Shown here piece by piece: positions 35,092 to 44,463 of a stretch of 64,000 nucleotides of DNA. Source of the stretch: Burkholderiaceae bacterium (GTDB taxonomy: Bacteria > Pseudomonadota > Gammaproteobacteria > Burkholderiales > Burkholderiaceae); assembly GCA_947462685.1 (NCBI GenBank), contig CANHPL010000003.1, positions 62,001 to 126,000 of the forward strand. Direction: 5' to 3'. The translations under genes were made by a program, and so were the position numbers. The notes below the pieces were generated by a model that saw only the letters and a program-made list of their open reading frames with translations, was not told the origin of the DNA and made no database searches. Each line of letters begins with the position of its first letter. Position 1 is the first letter of the stretch.

Positions 35092-36993
35092 TTATTTCAT
35101 GAGCATTTGATTCATCCGGCGCACAAATGAAGCTGGATCTGCAATATGCCCTCCCTCGGCCAGAAGTGCTTGATCGAATATAAGGTGCGACCAATCTTCA
35201 AACTGTTCAATATCTCCTTCCATTTTTTTAAACAAAGGATGATTGGGGTTAATTTCTAAAATCGGCTTTGTCTCAGGTGCGGCCTGACCTGCTGCTTTTA
35301 ACATGCGCATTAAATTACCAGATAATTCATTTTCATCAGCAACAAGGCATGCTGGTGAATCCGTTAAGCGGAAGGTTACTCGAACATCTTTGGCTTTATC
35401 AACTAACGTGGTTTTCATTTTCTCTAACAACTCAGCAAACTGTTTTTCAACTTCTTTTTGCTCTTCTTTTTCTTTTTCATCTTCTAAAGAACCTAAATCA
35501 AGGCCACCTTTTGCAACTGAAACTAGTGATTTTTCATTAAACTCTGTTAAGAAAGAAAGCATCCACTCATCTACCCGATCTGTAAGCAATAAGACTTCAA
35601 TACCTTTTTTCTTAAAGATTTCTAAATGCGGGCTGTTTTTAGCGGCTAAATAGGTTTCGGCAGTAACGTAATAAATCTTATCTTGACCTTCTTTCATTCG
35701 AGATAAGTAATCTGCTAATGAAACATTTTGTACTTCTGACTCATTCTGGGTGCTTGCAAATCTTAGCAATTTAGATATTTTTTCCAAATTAACCGAGTCC
35801 TCTCCAATTCCCTCTTTAAGAACTTGGCCAAACTCATTCCAGAAGAGTTGATATTCGTCACGCTTTACTTCATCTTCATGATTTGCGAGTTCTTCAAGCA
35901 TTGCAATGACACGCTTAGTTGAACTTTCACGGATGAATTTAACATCACGTGATTCCTGCAAAATTTCACGGGAGACATTGAGGGGTAAATCTGCGGAGTC
36001 AATCACCCCTGAAACAAAACGTAAATAAGTGGGAATCAACTGCTCAGAGTCTTCCATAATAAATACACGTTTTACATAAAGTTTGATCCCACTTCTCTTA
36101 CTACGGTCCCATAAATCAAAGGAAGCTTTTTTGGGAAGAAATAGTAATTGCGTAAATTCACTTCTACCCTCTACTCGATTATGCGAGTAGCTCAAAGGGG
36201 CTTCAAAATCCCTAGAAATACTTTTATAAAATTCGTGATATTGCTCTTGCGTAATATCAGATTTATTTCTTGTCCATAGCGCGCTCGCTTCATTGACATT
36301 TTCAAATTCAACCCGCGTGACCATTTCTTTTTTTTCTTCATCCCATTCTTCTTTGCGCATTTGAATCGGAATAGAAATATGATCTGAGTATTTTTGAATA
36401 ACTGTTTTTAATTTCCAATTGGACAAGAATTCATCCTCACCATCTTTGAGATGCAAAATAATGGTTGTGCCACGAACTGGTTTTGAAATCGTCTCAATCG
36501 TAAAATCGCCGGAACCAGATGATTCCCAGCGCACCCCAGTATCTTGGGCCAATCCAGCGCGACGCGTCTCAACTGTTATTTTGTCAGCAACAATAAACCC
36601 AGAATAAAACCCAACACCAAATTGTCCGATGAGAGATGCATCTTTTTGCTGATCTCCTGAAAGTTTAGAAAAAAACTCTTTTGTACCAGACCTAGCAATT
36701 GTTCCAAGGTTAGAAATAACTTCATCACGACTCATTCCAATACCATTATCAGAAATACTAATTGTTCTTGCTGTTTGATCAAAACTGACCTGAATGTGCA
36801 AATCAGAATCCCCTTCGTATAAATCGGCTTGATGTATGGCTTCGAATCTCAGCTTATCTGCTGCGTCTGAAGCATTCGATATCAGTTCGCGAAGAAAAAT
36901 TTCTTTGTTGGAGTACAAAGAGTGAATCATTAGCTGCAGTAATTGCTTTATTTCTGCTTGAAAATCAAGGGTTTGCTTCTCTACGGTCGTCAT
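35092..36993 (-). CDS. htpG: HtpG, Hsp90-family chaperone
   Basis: 633 residues, full length for bacterial Hsp90. The GHKL ATPase motifs are clear: '[18 protein letters not shown]' with the catalytic Glu, 'SDNGIGM', and the lid segment '[16 protein letters not shown]'. The middle domain has the ATP-contacting arginine region '[18 protein letters not shown]'. It helps fold client proteins in the cytoplasm during stress. AGAGGAT precedes the ATG. A heat-shock-type promoter is visible 54-80 bp upstream. It is a housekeeping gene lying between catabolic modules. Confidence 0.97.
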   Translation of the reverse strand: MTTVEKQTLDFQAEIKQLLQLMIHSLYSNKEIFLRELISNASDAADKLRFEAIHQADLYEGDSDLHIQVSFDQTARTISISDNGIGMSRDEVISNLGTIARSGTKEFFSKLSGDQQKDASLIGQFGVGFYSGFIVADKITVETRRAGLAQDTGVRWESSGSGDFTIETISKPVRGTTIILHLKDGEDEFLSNWKLKTVIQKYSDHISIPIQMRKEEWDEEKKEMVTRVEFENVNEASALWTRNKSDITQEQYHEFYKSISRDFEAPLSYSHNRVEGRSEFTQLLFLPKKASFDLWDRSKRSGIKLYVKRVFIMEDSEQLIPTYLRFVSGVIDSADLPLNVSREILQESRDVKFIRESSTKRVIAMLEELANHEDEVKRDEYQLFWNEFGQVLKEGIGEDSVNLEKISKLLRFASTQNESEVQNVSLADYLSRMKEGQDKIYYVTAETYLAAKNSPHLEIFKKKGIEVLLLTDRVDEWMLSFLTEFNEKSLVSVAKGGLDLGSLEDEKEKEEQKEVEKQFAELLEKMKTTLVDKAKDVRVTFRLTDSPACLVADENELSGNLMRMLKAAGQAAPETKPILEINPNHPLFKKMEGDIEQFEDWSHLIFDQALLAEGGHIADPASFVRRMNQMLMK

Positions 36994-37047
36994 TTTTATC
37001 CTCTAAGTGTCAAATGAGATTACAAATAAATAAAAGTTATTCTTCAG

Positions 37048-37073
37048 TTAAGGGTTAATTTCTCAATTTCAAG
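37048..37073 (-). promoter_or_regulatory. Sigma32-like heat-shock promoter of htpG
   Basis: On the minus strand, CTTGAAA (37073-37067) and CCCTTAA (37054-37048) are separated by 12 bp. This matches the sigma32 -35 box exactly and the -10 box CCCATnT partly. The spacing is slightly short. Its position before a known heat-shock gene supports the call. Confidence 0.55.
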
Positions 37074-37185
37074 GGTACGTTAGTATTTTTTGATTGATTT
37101 TGTTAAGTTGAAATGAATTGGTTTAAACTCAATTCATCATATAAAAAGAGTTTTTTGCCCTAATAAGCTTTAGTGGAGACGACAA

Positions 37186-38160
37186 GTGCATATTGTGATT
37201 GCCGACGACTATCAAAATTGCGTCAAAGACCTGAAATGTTTTTCCACCCTTCAAGGTAATGAAATAACTGTTTACGTTGAGCCAACGAAAGATAAGACAA
37301 AACTTATCCAGCGTTTTATCAACGCTGATGCTATTGTTGTTGTGCGCGAAAGAATTACGATCGATGAAGAACTTCTAAAGTCATTGCCCAAACTCAAGTT
37401 AATTGCTTTAGTCGGAAGAAATAGTAAGTTTATTGACTATGCCGCGTGCACAAAATATGGTGTTGCAGTGACTCATGGTGAAGCTGCATCACACCTTGCT
37501 CCAGCAGAGTGTACTCTTGCTTTAATGCTAGCTGCCCGCAGAAACATAGTTCTAGAGGCTGCGCGCATGAAAGCAGGTTTATTTCCAATTACCCTGTCCC
37601 ATCGTTTAAGTGGTTCTATTTTAGGAATTTACGGACTTGGTGAAATTGGTGAAGTGGTTGCCAAGGCCGCTCAAGGGCTAGGCATGCACATCCTCATTTG
37701 GGGGCGAGAGGGTTCTTTTGATCGCGCAACAAATCTTGGCTTTGAGGTAGCAAAGTCTAGAGAAGACTTCTTTTCGCGCTCTGATGTCATTAGTATTCAT
37801 CTGCGCTACAACAAAGATACGTTTGGCCTGGTTAAATTGGCGGACTTAATGATGATGAAGCCGACGGCTCTTTTGGTAAATACTGCAAGGGCCGAACTCA
37901 TTGAAAGTGGCGCTTTAGAAAAAGCATTAGAAAGTGGCCGTCCAGGTTATGCCGCTGTTGATGTCTATGAGAATGAGCCCATTCTCGATGGTGACCATCC
38001 TCTTTTAAAGATGGATAACGTGGTTTGTTTACCGCATTTAGGTTGGGCTGATCACGATACGTTCGAATTATATTTTGGAGAGGCTTTTGATCAAGTTGAT
38101 CGCTTTCTGAAAGGTCAACCGCTTCGACTTTTGAATAAAGATGTTGTTTTAAAAACTTAA
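37186..38160 (+). CDS. D-isomer-specific 2-hydroxyacid dehydrogenase
   Basis: 324 residues. The NAD-binding motif is 'ILGIYGLGEIGEVVAKAAQGLGM', and the catalytic triad is complete: Arg in 'NTARAELIESG', Glu in 'DVYENEP' and His in 'CLPHLGWAD'. It interconverts a D-2-hydroxy acid and its 2-oxo acid. It starts with GTG after GGAGACGACAA. It leads a three-gene operon with Bug 8 and Bug 9, and faces a TPP decarboxylase/CoA-transferase operon. It may supply the 2-oxo acid which the split TPP enzyme decarboxylates; this is inference. Confidence 0.88.
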   Translation: MHIVIADDYQNCVKDLKCFSTLQGNEITVYVEPTKDKTKLIQRFINADAIVVVRERITIDEELLKSLPKLKLIALVGRNSKFIDYAACTKYGVAVTHGEAASHLAPAECTLALMLAARRNIVLEAARMKAGLFPITLSHRLSGSILGIYGLGEIGEVVAKAAQGLGMHILIWGREGSFDRATNLGFEVAKSREDFFSRSDVISIHLRYNKDTFGLVKLADLMMMKPTALLVNTARAELIESGALEKALESGRPGYAAVDVYENEPILDGDHPLLKMDNVVCLPHLGWADHDTFELYFGEAFDQVDRFLKGQPLRLLNKDVVLKT

Positions 38161-38193
38161 ATATTAACCAACAAACTGATAGAGATAAGGAAC

Positions 38194-39177
38194 ATGATGC
38201 AATTATTTTATCGTATTTTTATGGTGACTTTAGGCCTCATTAGCTTGACGATCAGCCCTTTCAGTTTTGCTCAATCTTATCCGAATCGACCCGTCAAAAT
38301 TATCGTAGCTCAAGCACCTGGCGCATCTCCCGATGTTGTTGCTAGAACACTCGCAAGTAAATTATCGGATGTGTGGAAAACCTCTGTGATTGTGGAAAAC
38401 AAACCAGGGGCAAATGGTAATTTAGGGATGGACATTGTCGCAAAGGCGCCGCCTGACGGCTATACTTTGGGTCTTGTTGTACCAAGCGTCATGGTAATTA
38501 ACCCGTTCGTTTACAAGAACATGCCCTTTAAGCCACTAGAAGATCTTGCCCCCATAACGCAAATTTCTTCGATTATTTTTTCTTTGGTAAGTAATCCGCA
38601 ACGCCCTTACCAAAATGTCGAAGAGTTAATTGCTTATGCCAAAAAACGTCCTGGTGAAATCAATTACAGCTCTGCTGGTGTAGGTAATTTACAGCATTTA
38701 GCAGCAGAACTATTTTCGACCAAAGCCGGTATCAAAATGAATCATATTCCGAATAAAGGTGACTCAGCAGCTCTCGTTGATGTCATGGGAGGGCAGACTG
38801 ACCTTATGTTTGTGCCTCTACCTTCGGCTATTAATCAAATTAAAGCGGGCAAACTCAACTTAATGGCGCTGGCAAGTAAAAAAAGGGTGGGGCAATTTCC
38901 AAATGTGCCAACCATGAACGAATTAGGCCAGCCAGATGTTTTGATTGAGGGATGGACAGGTCTAGTGGCGCCAAATGGAACTCCTGATAACATCTTAGAA
39001 GATATTCAAAAAGCAATTCATCAAATCCTAGTTGATGTAAATACGAAAAATTCTATTGAATCACAAGGTTTTGAAGTGGTAGGCTCCACCCCAAAAGAAT
39101 TTAAACAATTCTTAAGGCAAGAATCAAATAAATGGAGTGGCGTTGTTCAAAAATCAGCTATTAATTTAAGTAATTAA
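38194..39177 (+). CDS. TctC/Bug-family receptor (Bug 8)
   Basis: 327 residues: signal peptide to about 'SPFSFAQ', then '[14 protein letters not shown]', '[11 protein letters not shown]', '[10 protein letters not shown]' and '[10 protein letters not shown]'. The first loop lacks the second Gly, and the third loop has Asn instead of Tyr/Phe before Lys. Two adjacent ATGs are possible (38194, 38197); AAGGA sits two and five bases before them, which slightly favours the second. It directly follows the hydroxyacid dehydrogenase and precedes Bug 9 by 20 bp, an unusual tandem pair. Confidence 0.9.
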   Translation: MMQLFYRIFMVTLGLISLTISPFSFAQSYPNRPVKIIVAQAPGASPDVVARTLASKLSDVWKTSVIVENKPGANGNLGMDIVAKAPPDGYTLGLVVPSVMVINPFVYKNMPFKPLEDLAPITQISSIIFSLVSNPQRPYQNVEELIAYAKKRPGEINYSSAGVGNLQHLAAELFSTKAGIKMNHIPNKGDSAALVDVMGGQTDLMFVPLPSAINQIKAGKLNLMALASKKRVGQFPNVPTMNELGQPDVLIEGWTGLVAPNGTPDNILEDIQKAIHQILVDVNTKNSIESQGFEVVGSTPKEFKQFLRQESNKWSGVVQKSAINLSN

Positions 39178-39197
39178 TTTTTTATAAGGAATTTATA

Positions 39198-40166
39198 ATG
39201 AAATTACCAGTCCTCGCAGTGCTTATCTCTTCCCTCATAAGTGTTCAGAGTTTTGCGAATGAATACCCCACTAAACCAATTCAACTGCTTGTACCATTCG
39301 CGCCAGGTGGTACGACCGATATCATTGCAAGGGTGATTTCTGAACCTCTATCAAAAAGCTTAGGGCAAACAGTGCTTGTGGTGAATCGGCCTGGTGGTGG
39401 GGGAATTGTTGGTGCAAATGAATTGGCTAAAGCAACACCTGATGGATATACCTTGGGGGTGGCAACCGTTTCAACTACAGCAGCAAATCCGGCGATCAAT
39501 CCTAAAACGCCATATAACCCATTAACTGATTTTGCTTCTATTACTAATATTGCTGCAACTCCCAACATTATTGCGGTTCACCCATCCTTTCCCGCTAGAG
39601 ACTATAAGGGATTTGTGGCTGAACTGAAAAAAAATCCTACGAAATATTCCTATGCGTCATCGGGTACCGGAGGTATTGGACACCTTCAAATGGAGCTTTT
39701 TAAAAGTATTTCTCAGGTGTATATCACCCATATTCCTTACAAAGGGGCAGGCCCAGCACTCAATGATGTGGTTGCAGGTCAGGTTCCAGTGATTTTCGAC
39801 AATCTACCTTCTGCTCTGCCATTTATTTTAGACAATCGCTTAGTCCCGATTGTGGTTGCTGCCCCCAATCGAGTTGGCGCACTCCCTAATACGCCAACTT
39901 TTAAAGAAGTTGGTGCTGAACCAGTAAACAGAATGGCTTATTATGGGATTCTTGGCCCTAAGGGGCTTCCAAAAGACATTATTGCCAAAATCAATGCTGC
40001 TGTGAAACAGGCAGTGGAGCTTCCAGCAGTTAAAAAACGTATTGAAGATACTGGCTCAATTGTTATTGCAAACTCGCCTGAAGAATTTTCCGCACAAATG
40101 AAAGCAGAATTAGAAATTTATCAAAAAGTTGTGAAAGAGCAAAAACTAACTTTAGATAGTAATTAA
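39198..40166 (+). CDS. TctC/Bug-family receptor (Bug 9)
   Basis: 322 residues with fully canonical motifs: '[15 protein letters not shown]', '[14 protein letters not shown]', '[10 protein letters not shown]', '[10 protein letters not shown]' and '[11 protein letters not shown]'. The signal peptide ends near 'VQSFANE'. It is the second receptor of a tandem pair; the sequences of Bug 8 and 9 differ at all loops, so this is not a recent duplication. A strong terminator follows the stop by 5 bp. Confidence 0.92.
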   Translation: MKLPVLAVLISSLISVQSFANEYPTKPIQLLVPFAPGGTTDIIARVISEPLSKSLGQTVLVVNRPGGGGIVGANELAKATPDGYTLGVATVSTTAANPAINPKTPYNPLTDFASITNIAATPNIIAVHPSFPARDYKGFVAELKKNPTKYSYASSGTGGIGHLQMELFKSISQVYITHIPYKGAGPALNDVVAGQVPVIFDNLPSALPFILDNRLVPIVVAAPNRVGALPNTPTFKEVGAEPVNRMAYYGILGPKGLPKDIIAKINAAVKQAVELPAVKKRIEDTGSIVIANSPEEFSAQMKAELEIYQKVVKEQKLTLDSN

Positions 40167-40171
40167 ATGCT

Positions 40172-40201
40172 AGTGGTTAACAGTTATAACTGTTAACCAC
40201 T
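40172..40201 (+). terminator. Strong hairpin terminator, 30-bp perfect palindrome
   Basis: AGTGGTTAACAGTTA is followed by its exact reverse complement, making a perfect palindrome of 30 bp (13-bp stem with TATA loop) and then TTTT on the plus strand. It sits between the ends of two convergent genes (40166 and 40203) and probably stops transcription from Bug 9. Confidence 0.8.
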
Positions 40202-40202
40202 T

Positions 40203-41378
40203 TTAAACCACTTTTTGATCAATAAATTTCTGTATTTCTTCTGGTGAGTATTCTAATTCTTGCAAAATCTGCTTAGAGTGCTCCCCTAATTCAGGAGTAG
40301 CACTCTTAATTTGCGCAGGAGTTCTTGAAAGTTTCAAAGCTTGATTGACTAGCTTCAGGCTTCCCATCTTGGGGTGCTGGACTTCTGCCACCATGTTTTG
40401 TGAAATCACTTGGGGATCACTAAACACTTCAGACATATCGTAAATCGGGCCTGTAGGAACTCCTGCCTGATTTAATAATTGAACCCAATAGGCTTTTTCT
40501 TTAGTTTTAAAAATCTCAATAAAAATCGCATTTAATTCGTCACGATGCTGAACTCTCAATGGCTCTGTAATAAAACGTGGGTCCTCTTTCATATCAGGTT
40601 TGCCAATCGCATCACACAAAGCGAGCCACATGACTTGGCCCGTTGCAGCCACATTGATATATCCATCTGAACATGCATAGCATGATGTTGGCATGCTTGT
40701 TGGGTGATCATTACCTACTTGAACAGGAATCTCACCTTTTTGTAAATATTTAGCTGCCTGAAAATCCATCATCGCAACACCAGCTTGAATCAATGAGCTT
40801 TGTACCCATTGTCCTTGCCCAGAAATTTCTCGTTCCAATAAGGCTGTTAGCATTCCACAAGCTGCTATGTATCCTGCAGTAATGTCAGTAATTGCAACTC
40901 CAGCTCGGATAGGCCCACCGCCAGGTTTGCCTGTCACTGACATGATGCCGCTCATTCCTTGAGAGATTTGATCAAACATAGGACGTTTTACATAAGGTCC
41001 ATCTTGGCCAAATCCAGAAATTGACGTCAAAATAATTCTTGGATTAATCGCTTTCAAAGTTTCATAGTCAATACCCAATCGAAACTTTACATCTGGTCGA
41101 AAATTTTCAACGACAATGTCAGCAGTTTTAACTAAACGATAAAAAATCTCTCTAGCTTGAGGATTTTTTAAATCTAACGTAATTGATCTAGAGTTTCGGT
41201 GCAAGTTTTGCATATCGAAACTATGTCGATCACCACTTAACTGATTCCGCTCACCACCAGAGGCTGGTTGCTCTACTTTAATTACATCTGCACCAAAGTC
41301 TGCAAATTGCTTAGTTGAAGTTGGTCCTGCTCTTGCCCGTGTTAAGTCTAATATTCGAAAACGTCCAAGTGCACTCAT
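40203..41378 (-). CDS. Family III (CaiB/BaiF) CoA-transferase 4
   Basis: 391 residues and a close paralog of CoA-transferase 1: they share 'RPDVKFRLGIDYE', 'SISGFGQDGPYV' and 'QGMSG'. The catalytic aspartate is Asp165 in 'AITDITAGYIAA'. The track starts at TTG 41384, but ATG 41378 has AAGGA six bases upstream, so I use it. It is the last gene of an operon after the split TPP enzyme, 28 bp behind it. The pairing of a TPP decarboxylase and a formyl-CoA-transferase-type enzyme recalls oxalate degradation, but the TPP enzyme here is of another type. Confidence 0.9.
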   Translation of the reverse strand: MSALGRFRILDLTRARAGPTSTKQFADFGADVIKVEQPASGGERNQLSGDRHSFDMQNLHRNSRSITLDLKNPQAREIFYRLVKTADIVVENFRPDVKFRLGIDYETLKAINPRIILTSISGFGQDGPYVKRPMFDQISQGMSGIMSVTGKPGGGPIRAGVAITDITAGYIAACGMLTALLEREISGQGQWVQSSLIQAGVAMMDFQAAKYLQKGEIPVQVGNDHPTSMPTSCYACSDGYINVAATGQVMWLALCDAIGKPDMKEDPRFITEPLRVQHRDELNAIFIEIFKTKEKAYWVQLLNQAGVPTGPIYDMSEVFSDPQVISQNMVAEVQHPKMGSLKLVNQALKLSRTPAQIKSATPELGEHSKQILQELEYSPEEIQKFIDQKVV

Positions 41379-41406
41379 TACCAATCCTTATCTAAAACAA
41401 TTAATC

Positions 41407-42006
41407 TCAAAATGATTCTAAGCCTAAAGTGGCTCTAAAACGATTTTTTAAATAAACGCCATCTCTTGCTGGTAATGCTTTTGGATACTCATGCGCTTGT
41501 ATCAATACATTCGCAAGTCCGACACCTCTTTTGGCATTCACGTGCTGAGCAATTTGACTTACCTCATTAATATCAGTAACTGTTTGCGCCCAATCCAAAT
41601 TACAAGCCTTTGCGACACCAACAAGATCTGTTCCAAGCGATGTGTGACTCATTTGCATACCGGTTTCAGCGTAATGGCCATTATCTAATATGACCAACGT
41701 GAGATTTTTAGGTTTTTGAGCTCCAATACTTGCCAAACTTCCCATTCCCATTAATTGTTCACCGTCACCAGTAATTACTAAAACCGCCTTATTCGGTTGT
41801 GCAATTGCTAAACCCAAGGCCATTGCAGCAGCTCCACCCATAGCGCCCCAAAGGTAAAAATTTTCAGCTCGATCACCCGCTGCAAATACATCATAGGATG
41901 GTGATCCTAAACCACTAACAATCAGCGCATCTGGGCAAGCCGCAATTAATTGTTTAACAAATTCTCGGCGATCAATAGATCCTTGTTGTGTTCTAACAAT
42001 ATTCAT
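41407..42006 (-). CDS. Split TPP-dependent decarboxylase, beta subunit (ComE-like, TPP-binding half)
   Basis: 199 residues containing only the C-terminal, pyrophosphate-binding domain of a TPP enzyme. The motif is 'GDGEQLMGMG' followed 18 residues later by 'LVILDNGHY', the GDG-N pair that binds magnesium-TPP. 'GSPSYDVFAAGDRAENFYLWGAMG' is typical of sulfopyruvate/phosphonopyruvate decarboxylase-type proteins. ATG 42006 overlaps the alpha stop as ATGA; the track's ATG at 42018 lies inside the alpha gene and I reject it. It needs the alpha half for activity. Probable reaction: non-oxidative decarboxylation of a 2-oxo acid to an aldehyde. Confidence 0.85.
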   Translation of the reverse strand: MNIVRTQQGSIDRREFVKQLIAACPDALIVSGLGSPSYDVFAAGDRAENFYLWGAMGGAAAMALGLAIAQPNKAVLVITGDGEQLMGMGSLASIGAQKPKNLTLVILDNGHYAETGMQMSHTSLGTDLVGVAKACNLDWAQTVTDINEVSQIAQHVNAKRGVGLANVLIQAHEYPKALPARDGVYLKNRFRATLGLESF

Positions 42007-42542
42007 TTGACATCCCATTTCTTACGACCAATTAAACTTTGTGAAAGCAAGATTGCCACAGCATCGCCGCCCAAAAATGCAGCGTCTAACCCGGCGCTGA
42101 CAACCTCTGCAACAGTTTCCGGACGATCAGCTCTTAAGACATTAATACCCATCATTTCAAAAGAAGCTTGAGTAGCACGACCCATTGGTGTCTGCCATTG
42201 GTTAAACTCCGCCCACTCGCCACGCATTGTTACTAGGGTAAGAAACGGAAATTTGCAATTATCGATTAAGGAAAACATATTAACGCAGTTTCCTACGCCA
42301 CTACTTTGCATGAGCAATACGGACTTTTGTCCGCCTAACCAGGCACCACAAACGCAAGCAACGCCCTCTTCTTCAGTTGTAACGGGTATTCCGACCATAT
42401 CTTTGTCAGCGTGTACCTGTTTAATTACCTGTGCATGTCCCGCATCAGGTACATAAGCCACCTGTTGAATGCCTCCACTTTTGAAAATTTGAAATATTTC
42501 ATCTTTCCAAGGATGAACCAAAGATTGTTCTTTAGCGTCCAT
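42003..42542 (-). CDS. Split TPP-dependent decarboxylase, alpha subunit (ComD-like, Pyr half)
   Basis: 179 residues forming the N-terminal pyrimidine-binding domain. 'VPVTTEEEGVACVCGAWLGG' has the glutamate that activates TPP, and 'MQSSGVGNCVNMFSLI' the dimer-interface helix. It pairs with the beta gene through a four-base overlap. The track start is 42554, but GGAG (42549-42552) is six bases before ATG 42542, so the shorter start fits better. Similar two-subunit enzymes decarboxylate sulfopyruvate in coenzyme M synthesis and sulfolactate degradation; no sulfoacetaldehyde acetyltransferase is found here, so another oxo acid is likely. Confidence 0.83.
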   Translation of the reverse strand: MDAKEQSLVHPWKDEIFQIFKSGGIQQVAYVPDAGHAQVIKQVHADKDMVGIPVTTEEEGVACVCGAWLGGQKSVLLMQSSGVGNCVNMFSLIDNCKFPFLTLVTMRGEWAEFNQWQTPMGRATQASFEMMGINVLRADRPETVAEVVSAGLDAAFLGGDAVAILLSQSLIGRKKWDVK

Positions 42543-42742
42543 TGACGTCTCCATCTATTTTTAATTAATTTGTTATATTCAATAATATCATTACTTTATT
42601 CTGAATGGAGTCCACAAGTTTTCGGTTGAAATAAATTGAACATAAGCTGTCGGGGATTGAAAAGAGCTCTAAAAAAACGATTTTTCCCTAAAGCTTTAAA
42701 ATAAATCATCAATAATTAAAATTAGCAAAAAGGGCAAAACAC

Positions 42743-43516
42743 ATGGGCGTCATTAATTACTCGAAAAATCAACACATTGCATATATCGAAGTCAGCGATC
42801 CAGAAAAATACAATGCAGTCAGTCTCTCCATGTGGATTGATATCAAAAAAGCAATTGATGACGTCAATACAGACAAGCAAATTCGTGTTTGTATCATGCG
42901 TGGTAATGGCGAAAAAGCCTTTGTTTCTGGGGCAAATATCTCTGAATTTGAAACGCAAAGAGGCTCCAAAGAAACTTCCGATATTTATAATGTCGCTGTC
43001 GAAGAAGCTCAACTGGCCATCTCTAATTGTCGCGTACCTGTGATTGCGGCGATCAGTGGTATTTGCTACGGTGGTGGCCTTGGCTTAGCCTTATCATGCG
43101 ATATGCGCTATGCAAGTCCAAACTCTAAATTTAGAATGCCCGCTGCAAAATTAGGGCTTGGTTACGGCTACCGAAACATGCAACAATTTTTAGCTAATTT
43201 GGGCCCCATCTTTACCTCAGAGGCATTCTTCTCGGCAAATGTTTACACTGCAGCTCAAGCTGAAAAAATGGGTATCATTAATACGGTTCAAGACGATGTT
43301 TTTGCTTACTGCCAGCAACTCGCTGAACAAATCGCGGCGAATGCCCCTTTAACTGTGCAAGCAGCTAAAAGAGCTATGCGCAATATTATCAGTGATGACC
43401 CATCGCAAATTGAAAGCATTACTGCACAAGTCAACGCTTGTTTTGTGAGTAAGGATTATGCTGAAGGCCGTAAGGCTTTTGCAGAAAAAAGACAGCCCAA
43501 TTTTAAGGGTGAGTAA
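42743..43516 (+). CDS. Crotonase-fold protein 2, both catalytic glutamates replaced
   Basis: 257 residues. The fold is clear from 'AFVSGANISEFE' (oxyanion hole), 'GGGLGLALSCDMRYA' and the C-terminal 'KAFAEKRQPNFKG'. Where enoyl-CoA hydratase has its two catalytic glutamates (GGGCEL and QPE), this protein has Gly114 and Ala134 (the latter in 'FRMPAAKLG'). It cannot hydrate by the usual mechanism and may be a decarboxylase, racemase, hydrolase or a scaffold. It leads the five-gene operon that includes an itaconyl-CoA-hydratase-like enzyme, which would make a second hydratase unnecessary anyway. Confidence 0.82.
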   Translation: MGVINYSKNQHIAYIEVSDPEKYNAVSLSMWIDIKKAIDDVNTDKQIRVCIMRGNGEKAFVSGANISEFETQRGSKETSDIYNVAVEEAQLAISNCRVPVIAAISGICYGGGLGLALSCDMRYASPNSKFRMPAAKLGLGYGYRNMQQFLANLGPIFTSEAFFSANVYTAAQAEKMGIINTVQDDVFAYCQQLAEQIAANAPLTVQAAKRAMRNIISDDPSQIESITAQVNACFVSKDYAEGRKAFAEKRQPNFKGE

Positions 43517-43547
43517 TTCACTTTCTACTTTCTTTGATTGAACCATT

Positions 43548-44429
43548 ATGTCTAACTCACCAACTCAACTAATTTCATCCGAGGAAATTACTCATCTCAA
43601 GACTTGGATTGGAAAGACTGAAACACTGCATGATGTGGTGACTTTGTTTCCTGTGCAAGCTTTAGCTACTACCTTTAACCAAGATACCCAGTACAAAGAA
43701 GGCGATGTTTTGCCAGAGCTATGGCATTGGTTGTATTTTTTACCCAATGCGCCGATGTCAGAGGTTGGCCCAGATGGACATCCTAAGAGAGGCGGGTTCT
43801 TACCCCCAGTTCCACTCCCAAGAAGAATGTGGGCTGGTAGTCGTTTGACTTGGCACCACCCCCTCAAAATTGGTGACAAAATATCGAGGCATTCAACGAT
43901 TGCCTCGGTAGAACATAAATCAGGTCGATCATCAGGTGATTTAATTTTTGTAACTGTCAAACATGAAATCTCTAATGCTGAAGGTCTGGCTATCTCAGAG
44001 GAACATGACATTGTGTATCGTCCCGTGCCCAAAGATACCGATCAGTTAGCTGCCCCCGTCATCATTACTGAAACTCCTGATTGGCAAAATGAAATTATTC
44101 CAAGTGAAGTTCTTCTATTTCGATATTCAGCACTCACTTTTAATGGTCATCGGATTCATTACGACCGCAAGTATGTCAACGAAGTAGAAATTTATCCTGG
44201 ACTGATTGTTCATGGTCCGATGATTGCCACGATGCTTGTTGAATTACTCCACACTCATCAGCCAAATCGTCGGTTAAAGTATTATGAATTTAAAGCAATT
44301 CGTCCACTGTTTGATATTCATCATTTTGCAGTCAATGGCAAAGTACAAGGAGATGGAACAATTTCTCTTTGGACAAAAAATCATGAGGGTTATGCCAGTA
44401 TGAAAGCTACGGCAATCCTTGCTCACTAA
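43548..44429 (+). CDS. HTD2/MaoC-type hydratase (itaconyl-CoA or mesaconyl-CoA hydratase-like)
   Basis: 293 residues of double hot-dog fold. The N-terminal FAS1-like half has 'RMWAGSRLTWHHPLKIGD', and the C-terminal half contains the hydratase-2 motif 'RYSALTFNGHRIHYDRKYV' with its Asp/His pair. Proteins of this kind hydrate itaconyl-CoA to (S)-citramalyl-CoA (Ich) or mesaconyl-C4-CoA. The neighbours (acyl-CoA dehydrogenase, CoA-transferase, CitE-type lyase) match the Pseudomonas itaconate operon as I remember it. That makes itaconyl-CoA hydratase my preferred call, without proof. Confidence 0.8.
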   Translation: MSNSPTQLISSEEITHLKTWIGKTETLHDVVTLFPVQALATTFNQDTQYKEGDVLPELWHWLYFLPNAPMSEVGPDGHPKRGGFLPPVPLPRRMWAGSRLTWHHPLKIGDKISRHSTIASVEHKSGRSSGDLIFVTVKHEISNAEGLAISEEHDIVYRPVPKDTDQLAAPVIITETPDWQNEIIPSEVLLFRYSALTFNGHRIHYDRKYVNEVEIYPGLIVHGPMIATMLVELLHTHQPNRRLKYYEFKAIRPLFDIHHFAVNGKVQGDGTISLWTKNHEGYASMKATAILAH

Positions 44430-44463
44430 TTATCTATAACCTTAATTTATAACCATAAACTCT

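Noticed and set aside
41407-42542. Sulfolactate degradation / coenzyme M synthesis (comDE)
   Set aside because: No sulfoacetaldehyde acetyltransferase, sulfolactate transporter or other sulfonate gene is present; the similarity supports only the enzyme type.
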